From Chrysaora quinquecirrha (Eukaryota > Cnidaria > Scyphozoa > Semaeostomeae > Pelagiidae), in contig JACTAT010000044.1 in assembly GCA_014526335.1 (NCBI GenBank), positions 457,039 to 521,038 on the forward strand: DNA of 64,000 bases. Reading direction: 5' to 3'. Shown piece by piece: positions 10,412-18,586 of this stretch (its first letter is position 1; the number at the start of each line of letters is the position of its first letter). The position numbers were made by a program, and so were the translations under genes. Below the pieces are notes generated by a model. That model was not told the DNA's origin and made no database searches. It was given only the letters and a program-made list of their open reading frames with translations.

Positions 10412-11661
10412 GAAATAGTTAGTAATGATTAGTGAGGATTAAGTAATGAATAGGTTAGGATCAGCTAAGGATCAGCAAGGATCAGTAAGGATTAGGCTAG
10501 GATCAGTAAGGATTAGTAAGGATCAGTTATGATCAGCAAGGATTAGCTAAGGATCAGTAAGGATCAGCTAAGGATCAGTAAGGATCCGTAAGGATCAGTA
10601 ATGATCAGTAATGATTAGCTAAGGATCAGTAAGGATCAGCTAATGATCAGTAAGGATCAGTAAGAATCAGTAAGGATCAGTAATGATCAGTAAGGATTAG
10701 CTAAGGATCAGTAAGGATTAATGAGGATCAGTAAGGATTAGCTAAGGATCAGTAAGGATCAGTGAGGATCAGGTAATCATTAGTTAAGGATCAGTAAGGA
10801 TTAGCTAATGATTAGTGAGGATCAGAAAGGATCAGCTAAGGATTAGTGAGGATCAGGTAATGATTAGTGAGGATCAGTAAGGATTAGGTTAGGATCAGGT
10901 AATGATTAGCTAAGGATCAGTAATGATCAGTAAGGATCAGTAATGATTAGTGAGGATTAAGTAATGATTAGGTTTGGATCAGCTAAGGATCAGCAAGGAT
11001 CAGTAAGGATTAGGCTAGGATCAGTAATGATTAGTTAAGGATCAGTAAGGATTGGTAAGGATCAGTAATGATCAGCAAGGATTGGTAAGGATCAGTAATG
11101 ATCAGCAAGGATTAGCTAAGGATCAGTAAGGATCAGCTAAGGATCAGTAAGGATCAGCTAAGGATCAGTAATGATTAGTAATGATTAGCTAAGGATCAGT
11201 AAAGATCAGCTAAGGATCAGTAAGGATCAGTAAGAATCAGTAAGGATGAGTAATGATTTGTTAAGGATCAGTTAGGATCAGCTAAGGATTAGTGAGGATC
11301 AGTTAATGATTAGTGAGGATCAATAAGGATTAGGTTAGGATCAGCAAGGATCAGTAATGATCAGTAAGGATCAGTAATGATTAGTGAGGATCAGGTAATC
11401 ATTAGTTAAGGATCAGTAAGGATTAGCTAATGATTAGTGAGGATCAGTAAGGATCAGCTAAGGATTAGTGAGGATCAGGTAATGATTAGTGAGGATCAGT
11501 AAGGATCAGCGAGGATCAGGTAATGATTAGTTAAGGATCAGTAATGATCAGCTAAGGATCAGTAATGATCAGCTAAGGATCAGTAATGAGCAGCAAGGAT
11601 GAAATAATGATTAGTTAAGGATCAGTAATGATTAACTATGGATTAGGTATGATTAGTGAGG
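10412..11661. repeat. Right central block of GATC short repeats
   Basis: About 1.25 kb of units such as GGATCAGTAA, GGATCAGCTAA and TGATTAGTGA, with nested longer repeats (for example around 10850 and 11340). It is about 460 bp longer than the left block. The size difference fits slippage or unequal exchange in the repeats after the palindrome formed. Confidence 0.9.
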
Positions 11662-11843
11662 ATCAGTAAGGATTAACAATGGATTAGGTATGGTCTGATT
11701 GGAAACATCCTTCCTGCGCAAGTGTGAAATTCCTTTCCCACATCATATTGAATGGAGGAACCAGTCTATAAATTCAAGCGAGTTTATGCTCTAGGACTCA
11801 GGTATTTAAGAGGTAGTCGACAATTATAAGCAAACCGCTAATC

Positions 11844-12341
11844 ATGAATCAGTATAAATGTGATCATTGTGAATTCTCCTCCAAGTTTAAAAGTAATGTT
11901 AAGCGACATGAAGAAGAGATGCATGAGGAGAGTAGTGAAGAGTCTGACTCAGATGATGAGATAGAAGCTGAAAGTGACCATGATGATGATGAAACTGTCA
12001 ACACTGAGGAGGATCTTCCTTTAGGGAATGTATGGCCTTCCATGCGTAAGGAAGTGGATGACGATGAAAACATACTGCAAGTTTTCAGACGTAAATTTTT
12101 ATATAATAGAAGTTTTGAAAATGATGCTGTTGTGACTGCAGTCATAGCAACGATGCGAAAAGCACAAAAGGAAGATGGTATGGATATGCAAGAGGCCTTA
12201 GATTATGCTATTGAGAAAAGAAAATATCTCATCATACGCCAAGCAAAGAATGATGAAGAAGAGGAAGCTAGTAATTCTGAGGATGCTGGTGTGAAAGAAG
12301 TTGAATATGCTAGTACTGATTATTCCCATACTATGGAATAA
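11844..12341 (+). CDS. Right-arm C2H2 zinc-finger protein, 165 aa
   Basis: One classical C2H2 finger at residues 6-26 (CDHC...RHEEEMH). A Ser/Asp/Glu-rich acidic segment (about 27-57) follows, then a basic helical region with DGMDMQEALDYAIEKRKYLI, and a stop after DYSHTME. The acidic segment could act in activation or protein binding; the finger suggests nucleic-acid binding. A TATAAA-like box is at about 11766 and an inverted CCAAT box (GATTGG) at about 11697. The gene is co-oriented with the 207-aa gene 465 bp downstream. The family is not recognised; I cannot say whether it serves transposition. Confidence 0.75.
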   Translation: MNQYKCDHCEFSSKFKSNVKRHEEEMHEESSEESDSDDEIEAESDHDDDETVNTEEDLPLGNVWPSMRKEVDDDENILQVFRRKFLYNRSFENDAVVTAVIATMRKAQKEDGMDMQEALDYAIEKRKYLIIRQAKNDEEEEASNSEDAGVKEVEYASTDYSHTME

Positions 12342-12544
12342 CTAGAAATAGCTATACTGAAAAAATGTTTAGAAATTATTCTTTATTAGTTGTCTGTTAG
12401 AAATATAATCTTGTTTCTGTGTGAACATTCTTTGAAAACGATGCTATAAATAAATTGCTATTATCTATAGAGTATATAGGTAATATATTGTAATGTTTAG
12501 ATAATACTTTTGCGTATAAACAATATAAGGCTATCATAAGCCAT

Positions 12545-12614
12545 GGATTCGAAGGTGACGTTCGAATTATTACGCCATCATGATGAAATCATAACAAACC
12601 GGTTTAAACCGGTT
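12545..12614. promoter_or_regulatory. Palindromic motifs upstream of the heat-shock-type promoter
   Basis: TTCGAAGGTGACGTTCGAA (an inverted repeat with TGACG inside) is followed by GCCATCATGATG and by ACCGGTTTAAACCGGT, a perfect 16-bp palindrome. A diverged version of the first motif precedes the related promoter at 58.96 kb. These are candidate factor- or transposase-binding sites. Confidence 0.55.
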
Positions 12615-12650
12615 TTGAGTATAAACCAATCAGATTGTAAGATTTCTCGG

Positions 12651-12749
12651 TTCTAGCATCTTCTAGAACATTCTGGAAACTTCTAGAAAGTTCTAGCCAA
12701 TCAGATTGCAGGATTATTACGTCATTAGAATTCAAATACTGTATAAAAG
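12651..12749 (+). promoter_or_regulatory. Heat-shock-type promoter: HSE array, CCAAT, TATA
   Basis: Seven uninterrupted pentamers alternate TTCNN and GAANN at 12661-12695, with a further TTCTA at 12651. CCAAT lies at 12697-12701 and TATAAAAG at 12742-12749. The ATG of the 207-aa gene is at 12806, 57 nt further on. HSF binds arrays of at least three inverted nGAAn units, and seven in register is a very strong match. CCAAT plus a TATA box is the usual hsp70-like layout. Heat induction itself is a prediction. Confidence 0.8.
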
Positions 12750-12805
12750 AACGTAGAGTTTAGTTGTAAAGTCATATAAATATTTGTAAGTAACTGCTTA
12801 AAATA

Positions 12806-13429
12806 ATGTATCACTTTGATTCAAGAATAGCACTGAGTGAAATTGAAGAAACTGATGATCTACAAGGTCTTTTTAACACATACAGAAATGAAGTTTTACC
12901 GTTTGCTTCAATGCACCATAAAAACACATACTATGAAGCACTGGTTGAATTTGTTCGAGGTGATGAGTATACATATACAGCAAAACCTCTGGAAAATGGT
13001 GAGTGGGATATCTTCAACAGAGAAGCAGAAGGATATTGGAAAAATGTTACTGGCTATAAGATAAGCAGACATATATCAAATATTGAATCTGCTTCATCAC
13101 TCATCTTTCTGTTTAAAGATTTGCTGGACTTGTTGTATGGTTATTACCCGCCATTCCTAACAGTTGAAAAACAATCTACAATTTGTCTTTATGCTGATAG
13201 AGATAAAAAAGAAATTCATTTCAAACTGTATGGTTTAATAGATGACTGTTTAGACAGACGTTCTTTATATTGTTATACTCCCGGATTGTACTGCGATGGA
13301 ATACCAACTTTGACTATTTGTAATTATTGTGGCCGAGAATGGGATGGAATGGCTCAGTGCGATTGTTTTAGAAATGCAGAGACAGAAGATTCAGACGTTG
13401 AGATGAGCGAAGATAATGTAACAGTATAA
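12806..13429 (+). CDS. Right-arm 207-aa protein with C-terminal Cys cluster
   Basis: Intact frame starting MYHFDSRIALSEIEETDDLQ. The protein is mostly alpha/beta-like with a hydrophobic central segment (SSLIFLFKDLLDLLYGYYPPF at about 99-119). Near the C-terminus CNYCGREWDGMAQCDC could bind a metal ion, and an acidic tail (ETEDSDVEMSEDN) follows. It is preceded by the heat-shock-type promoter. I do not recognise the family; no catalytic motif, signal peptide or transposase triad is evident. The left-arm copy is frameshifted, so this is the functional candidate. Confidence 0.75.
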   Translation: MYHFDSRIALSEIEETDDLQGLFNTYRNEVLPFASMHHKNTYYEALVEFVRGDEYTYTAKPLENGEWDIFNREAEGYWKNVTGYKISRHISNIESASSLIFLFKDLLDLLYGYYPPFLTVEKQSTICLYADRDKKEIHFKLYGLIDDCLDRRSLYCYTPGLYCDGIPTLTICNYCGREWDGMAQCDCFRNAETEDSDVEMSEDNVTV

Positions 13430-13542
13430 CTTTAATAGTATTGTTGGTGTTTGGAATTAAACTGTGCGAATATTTAATATTAAGAAAATGTTATTGTTGA
13501 TAATAATTGAGTTGTTGTTGTTGAATTGTAAATTGGGAGACT

Positions 13543-13753
13543 TCTGGAAAGTTCTAGTTATCCAGATTGCAGGATTATTATGTTATTTTATTTCATAAAC
13601 GATTCAAACGTCGCGTTCGAATTATTATTACGCCATCATAATTAATCAATCAGATTGTAGGATTTCTGGAAACTTCTAGAAACTTCAGGAAAGTTCTAGC
13701 CAATCAGATTGCAGGATTCTTAGGGATGTTCTGGAACATTCTGGAAACTTCTA
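13543..13753. promoter_or_regulatory. Additional heat-shock-element arrays near right end
   Basis: Three pentamers at 13543-13557, seven at 13664-13698 and five at 13729-13753, all alternating TTCNN/GAANN. A CCAAT box is at 13700-13704. They lie downstream of the 207-aa gene, between it and the element end, so they could also drive transcription into the flanking host gene. Confidence 0.7.
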
Positions 13754-13799
13754 GATTGTTAAATCGGAAACGAGGCTAGCGGTTTCTGTAAAACCCGCT

Positions 13800-13913
13800 G
13801 TACTATAGCGCGACCTGATGACGTCACTGATGATGTGGTATGAGAAATCAACATCCATAAAAACCATTGCACTATAGCGCGACCTGATGACGTCACTGAT
13901 GACGTCACTGTCT
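13800..13913. promoter_or_regulatory. Right terminus: three CRE-like TGACGTCA sites
   Basis: Mirror copy of 7328-7441, with three TGACGTCA octamers and the repeated AGCGCGACCTGATGACGTCA context. Conservation of all three sites in both arms is direct; regulatory use is inference. Confidence 0.7.
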
Positions 13914-13961
13914 GTAGGACGCTTGTGTCTGTACAGCACCTTCTTTGCATCCTACTGCTAG

Positions 13962-14168
13962 TAACACTCGCCGCCATCTTGACCGTACACAACACAAACT
14001 GGATTCTCATAATTTATGCTAACAATTCAATTCAATGATTGGACAGGAAAGTTCACTCAGTTGCACAGACCAATTACTTTTTGGTAAGGGTCTGGTACAC
14101 AGGCTACCTTGTTAAGGAAGTCTTCAGTCTTGTCAGATATTTCTCATATAGCTCTCTTTTCTCTATAG
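13962..14168 (-). pseudogene. RecQ-like helicase: start codon and upstream region, cut off by the palindrome
   Basis: On the minus strand, AAGATGGCGGCGAGTGTT at 13980-13963 gives a start codon in good context and the first codons (M-A-A-S-V). The next bases are the end of the palindrome. The rest of the exon is at 7280-6809. The segment up to 14168 would hold the helicase promoter and lies inside the integrase intron. Confidence 0.6.
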
Positions 14169-14220
14169 CATATCGATGGGCATCACAAGCTCATTAGATG
14201 GAGACTTGTTATCCATGGAG
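14169..14220 (+). pseudogene. Integrase-domain protein, exon 2 (first catalytic Asp)
   Basis: A 52-nt exon bordered by CTATAG and GTAAAAG that reads HIDGHHKLIRWRLVIHG. This is the conserved 'W-HIDGNHKLIRW' block of the family and holds the first catalytic aspartate. Its end (GGAG) joins exon 3 (GAATGG) in perfect phase to give HGGMDGYSR. This confirms that the pieces at 2.6 kb and 14.7 kb belong to one gene despite the large intron. Confidence 0.8.
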
Positions 14221-14695
14221 GTAAAAGTAGATTAATTTCCTAATGATTTGCCGAAGGCTGTAAATACTATACTAAATTTCATTTGTTTTAGGTACTAGTC
14301 AACAAAAAGAAATAATGACAATGACAAACAAAATCAATAAAATCAGCGACAGTTTCTCCATAAATGCAACAAATCTTAAATAAATGAAATATATAGAAGT
14401 TACGATAAAAAGATTACAACAGAACAGAACCTTCAAAACACAACATTTTCTATTCTGACCATTTCACCTATGTCAAGCAGCGACAAACTCTATCAATGGT
14501 ATACAAAACTATGTACATTAAAAGATAACAAAAATTCTTTACCCCTTTTGCCTTACAACCATTCATAATTAAGAACATTGAGACTTGGAATTTAACACTA
14601 AAAATAACAACTAGGATAGCATTCGTTACACACTCCGGCGCTGCGTAATGCAACTTTTTATGTTGTTTTTCGCCATGTTGAACCATCTTGTTTAG

Positions 14696-15426
14696 GAATG
14701 GATGGATACTCACGTTGCATAGTTTATTTGCATGCCTCAACAAACAATAGAGCGGAGACAGTTTGCGAACTTTTCATTGCTGCATGCCAAGTTTGGAACA
14801 TTCCGTCAAGAGTGCGGTCAGACTATGGTGGGGAGAATGCCCTTGTTGCAGATTTTATGCTTGAAAGAAGAGGTTTGAATCGAGGAAGTTTTATTACGGG
14901 AACACACCGTGCACAACCAGCAAATTGAAAGGTTCTGGCGCAACGTTCACAGAGTGATTGTCTCACACTATGCAAACATATTCTCCTTCATGGAAGAAGT
15001 TGGTCTGCTAGATCCCTTGAATGAGTATCATTTTCTTTCTCTGCACTTTGTTTTCCTGCCTCGCTTTAACAGATCATGCTCCGATTTCGTGGAAATGTTC
15101 AACAACAGACCAATGCGTACAGCTAGAAATAGGTCACCTCTCCAATTGTTTAACAGGGAAGCCTATTCATTGCAGCTCCTACTTTTGCATTAGAAGACAA
15201 CTTGAAAGACATTGAAATGTCAGCATATGGAATACAAGATGGCGAACATCTGGTTACTGATACGGACGAACGTAACACTGTGAAAGTACCGCTTCTAGAT
15301 ATTTCTTTAACAAACAACCAAACACATTTTCTAACACAAAATTTTAACCCATTGAGAGAGGATGGAAACTTTGGAATACATATTTATTCTAATGTGCTTG
15401 GACAACTCTCTGAATGGCTCCTCTGA
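14696..15426 (+). pseudogene. Integrase-domain protein, exon 3 (rest of catalytic core), frameshifted
   Basis: Follows a TTTAG acceptor. It contains MDGYSRCIVYLHASTNN, then RSDYGGENALVADFMLE (second Asp of the DDE triad) and HNQQIERFWRNVH (the Glu). The family-typical tail LNEYHFLSLHFVFLPR...RSPLQLF follows, then an acidic end region (...GNFGIHIYSNVLGQ). Two frame breaks are seen: near 14900, between SFITG and the HNQQIERFW block, and near 15165, between SPLQLF and the AAPTFALED region. The protein cannot be made intact from this copy. With its exons spread around other genes it is most likely a dead transposase-derived copy. Confidence 0.8.
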
Positions 15427-15567
15427 CTTAAATAGGTGTTTTATGTTAAGGGGTTTGCAGCCTAAATTTATAAAATGCCGTTTTGTAAGATGGCATAACA
15501 CGATTGTAAATGACATTTTATAAGTAATAGGATTTACCATTGGTACTTATAAGCTTTTTATGCTACA
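15427..15567. other. No gene recognised
   Basis: AT-rich 3' flank of the integrase-domain exon with no recognised signal. Confidence 0.5.
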
Positions 15568-15902
15568 GTGGCAATAGAATACCCAAGTGGTGTCGTCACA
15601 AATTTTTTTTTTGAATTTTAATTTACTCTTCCCTTTGTGGAAGAGCGTCAAAAATAATGTATCAATGTGCAAAAATCAGTAGAATATATCAAACATTGGC
15701 TGAGATATGGCCATCTGAAGGCGCAGAATACAGTGATTTCCTATTGCAATGCAATATATTTGGATGGCCATATTGATGTACTTGACAGATTTTTCCACAT
15801 TTACACATTATTTTTGATGTTCCTTCACAAAATGGAGAGCAAATTTCGAAAGTCTGCAAATAGCTTTATGTGACGTCATGACTTGGGTATTCAATTGCCA
15901 CA
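15568..15902. mobile_element. MITE with about 33-bp terminal inverted repeats
   Basis: Left end GTGGCAATAGAATACCCAAG; the right end, reversed, reads GTGGCAATTGAATACCCAAG. Both continue to a TCACA motif near the TIR ends. Size is 335 bp with no coding capacity. A target duplication could not be fixed. Confidence 0.7.
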
Positions 15903-16566
15903 AATTTATTTTCTACAATGTTACTGCCCTGGTATATGTTTATGAGCATGGGAGAAAAAGCTTCTAAAACCGCCAAGTTCCCTCATATTGGCATGAGATT
16001 GCTGCTGCCATAGCCTTGTGGAATGACTGGAAATCTTTGTGCACTACTGGCAACTTCAATCTTGTGAAACAGCAGTCTGGATCAGGAAAGAATGTCATCC
16101 CTGTGTCGAACAAGATAGTTATCTTGCCTTTTGGAACAAACCTGCTTCCGCTTATTAACTTCGAGGGGTCTGCTGCATCTTCATCAGCTAGAAATAAGAG
16201 GATGGTTAAACTACCTTATTTGTCTACCAAATGGGTTCAGTTTTGAAGATTAAATTCTTGCAAATTTTCCTTGGATTGCAAAAATGGAAGTATAAACATA
16301 GCAACAATATCACCATGTCCAAAGGACTATAATCATCATCATAAACTTTATCATTATCAACTGCACATAATCATCATCATTATGTCATTCTAATCATTGT
16401 CATCATGATCATCATCATAACTATGATCATGATCCTGATCATTATCATCATGAGTATGATCATCATGATCAGTATCATGATAATAAGAAATCAAATAAAC
16501 TTACAGTCTTGCTCAGCAATGTCATCAAGGAACTACATAAACCAGTTCAGTGCTCTTTCTTCCTCT
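15903..16566. other. No gene recognised; CAT/ATC microsatellite
   Basis: A 76-codon open stretch at 16016-16246 has no recognisable domain. From about 16323 to 16500 runs a degenerate microsatellite of CATCAT, ATCATG and ATTATC units. Confidence 0.5.
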
Positions 16567-16866
16567 TCATTTCAACACTAAGCAGTCAATTTTAATTTCA
16601 TCGTGTGAAGGGAATAAATGTGAGGTAGGTAGAGCTTGAACTCGTACGTATTCTGCTAGACTGAATGGGTCGTTCATTCCATTCCGCAACTGCTCGATTT
16701 TGGCTTTTCTCTTGAAGATGACATCATTCAAAATACAATATTGTACTGCCCTTTGCTTGTTTTTCATTGTAGCTCTTCCGGTGAATACTGAATTTGCTAG
16801 AATATTTGCAATTTCACCGTCAACAGTCAATGTGTTTAGCTCCAACTGACTCTCAGTGTTCATAAT
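16567..16866 (-). pseudogene. G2E3-like HECT protein, downstream exon
   Basis: Minus strand, after acceptor TTTTCCAG: IMNTESQLELNTLTVDGEI..., then KIEQLRNGMNDPFSLAEYVR. This is the segment following the HECT N-lobe in G2E3-like multi-copy HECT proteins of cnidarians and fish. The stop at 16567 comes before any HECT C-lobe with its catalytic Cys, so this copy, as seen, is truncated. HECT enzymes transfer ubiquitin through that Cys; without it no ligase activity is expected. Confidence 0.65.
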
Positions 16867-16948
16867 CTGGAAAAAGTGAGGTAGTGTAAAGGAAAGCAAG
16901 ACTTAATGTTGCACAGAATAGAAGGAAAACAATTCAAAACAACTTTAC

Positions 16949-17504
16949 CTTCTCGATATTCTCTCTCATATAAAGATCAGCCACATCTTGTATTGATAGA
17001 ACATCACATACTTTATGTTTGTCATTATGTATCAAATATACAGCAACAGCTGGTGATAAACCAGTGAAGGAAATCCCTCTTTGAACAATGCTATAGGCAA
17101 TCAACTGACCAACATGAAAGAATATGTTTGATGCTAGGAGGTCAGTACTATGAAGGGGAACTAGGTTTGGGAGCTCTCCCTCAAGCAGATTCAAACCATT
17201 CTCTCCTTCTCTTATGGCAGCCATGACAAATGTGAGAAATTCTCTGGTGAGGCCTTCAGGATCTATGCCATCCTCCCCATCATACTGAATATCAGGCACT
17301 GCTCTCATTTTAAGCCGTCTCTGCTTTAAAAGGCAAAAACACTGCCTCAGAATGCCCTCTCTTCTGGTGATGCGCCAGTACTGTGTGCTGTCTGTGTCAC
17401 GCAGGCTTTCAAGTAGCAATAAAATTTGTCTTTTTCATCATTTGCTTCATCATTTACTTCAGATTCAATGCCTTCTACACATGACGTGAGGGCTTCACTT
17501 GAAA
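16949..17504 (-). pseudogene. G2E3-like HECT protein, N-lobe exon
   Basis: Minus strand, acceptor at 17505. A short acidic stretch (SEVNDEANDEKDK) is followed, after a one-base loss near 17432, by LLLLESLRDTDSTQYWRI. Then come MRAVPDIQYDGEDGIDPEGLTREFLTFVMAA (the HECT 'G-D-GG--REF' start), HVGQLIAYSIVQRGISFTGL and VADLYMRENIEK, ending at donor GTAAAG. Domain order matches the HECT N-lobe, which binds the E2. The frameshift makes the copy doubtful as a working gene. Further exons of the same gene probably lie at 22254-31112. Confidence 0.75.
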
Positions 17505-17576
17505 CTAAGAAGAATCATGAAAGTTCATATAAGAAACTAAAGCATGTTCTACGTTATAATTTCTAAGCAAACATTT

Positions 17577-17830
17577 TTTGACTCAATTCAATTCAATTCA
17601 ATTCAATTTCATTCAAGCAACAAGCAATTAATTAGAATATACATGATTATATATAACTTATGAACAGTAACAATATATCTAGTACAGTCAATTATACTAA
17701 AAATGAATACGAAAAATTTGCTAGTTGCTTGGGACCCTCAGAAAAAACTCAGAAAGAGCTATCGAGCTAAGGGCCCCAGCTGGATAAATAGCTAAATTAA
17801 ATATAGATAAAACTAGTTTTATCGAAGTTA
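17577..17830 (-). mobile_element. LINE 3' end with (TTGAA)n tail
   Basis: ATTCA repeats at 17583-17612 lie on the plus strand, that is (TTGAA)n on the minus strand, at the end of a CCCTTAGCTCGATAGCTCT-type 3' UTR. Such short tandem tails are typical of jockey/CR1/L2-group LINEs. It may be a separate 5'-truncated copy of the LINE at 18.6-21.6 kb. Confidence 0.5.
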
Positions 17831-18586
17831 ATAGTAATACAGAGAATTTTGCATCGTGCTCTCAAGGGACGCATTCATGGGAGATTTCATGCGTCGCCTT
17901 CACGTGGTTACGAGACTTTCTAGGTATAAAAGAGCAGACATTGCTCAGTTGGGTTGCGCGTTTCATTCGCTTTGGTGATAGCACAAGATTTTTTGCCCCA
18001 CCCTCCCTTCCCTGGAACATGAAGTTCTTTTTTTGGTATGGTTTCTTCTTGTTGTAAGTTTGTTCTTACAGCCTGTACCGTGGCTCGGGAATTTTTCAAT
18101 TCTGTACACAATAACCTATTGCAAATATTATGATTAATGCTGATTAGCTTTGAGGATCTCTTTTCAGGTGCAGAAGATGCCGAGCCATGGTGCGATCCTC
18201 CAACCGTCCCTGATGATTTATGACCTACATGATACGATATGTCAAATGGTCAATATAATGAGGGGACCCTGTCTTTCAATAATTGTTTGATTTTGTATTT
18301 TATAAATCACTGTAAAGTGTTCTCTTGGTTTCTCTGGTGTTTATCTGGCTAGGAGTATTCAACTATTAATTGAATTTAGAAAACAGTAACATGAACAATC
18401 TAAAGAAGGAAAAAGGAAATAGAATAAAGTAAAATTGAAGAAAGGAAAAAAAAAGAGAAAAGAAAAAAATACGGTTCCACTACCTCATAATATTTCATGG
18501 TGAGTCCACAGTACTTTAAGACTTAATCATCAGTTTAACAAAATGGCATTTATTTAGAAAGAGTCAATCAGCCAATTTTTGTAACG
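17831..18586. other. No clear gene; possible Ser-rich exon of the HECT gene
   Basis: On the minus strand a good acceptor (ATCATGTAG) near 18222 precedes a Ser/Gly/His-rich open stretch (GHKSSGTVGGSHHGSASSAP). It could be a linker exon of the HECT gene, but no clear donor was found. The rest is AT-rich, including LINE 3' UTR below 18586. Confidence 0.35.

Larger units (their letters stand above)
7278..13961. mobile_element. 6.7-kb palindromic (foldback) element with two genes per arm
   Basis: Left arm 7278-9576 and right arm 11662-13961 are inverted copies with few differences; paired coordinates sum to about 21,238. The ends both read CTAG(T/C)AGTAGGATGC. Between the arms are two blocks of short GATC repeats whose orientation flips at about 10,370-10,410. 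The element sits inside the first exon of a RecQ-like gene. Using CTAG (or TA) as a target duplication, the flanks join in the helicase frame. Each arm has a zinc-finger gene and a 207-codon gene reading outward, but no transposase is recognised. It could be a non-autonomous element or an undescribed type. An assembly artefact is unlikely: the arms differ by indels, and the mirror symmetry stops exactly at the ends. Confidence 0.85.

Noticed and set aside
9577..11661. CRISPR-like array in the GATC repeats
   Set aside because: There are no unique spacers of constant length, the repeat unit is only 10-11 bp and variable, and the genome is eukaryotic.
7278..13961. Palindrome as a read-through (missed adapter) or assembly artefact
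   Set aside because: The arms differ by indels, the centre blocks have unequal lengths, and symmetry ends at defined termini within a gene that continues on both sides.
16016..16246. 76-codon open frame as a gene
   Set aside because: No recognisable domain, no splice or start context, and a normal length for chance in this region.
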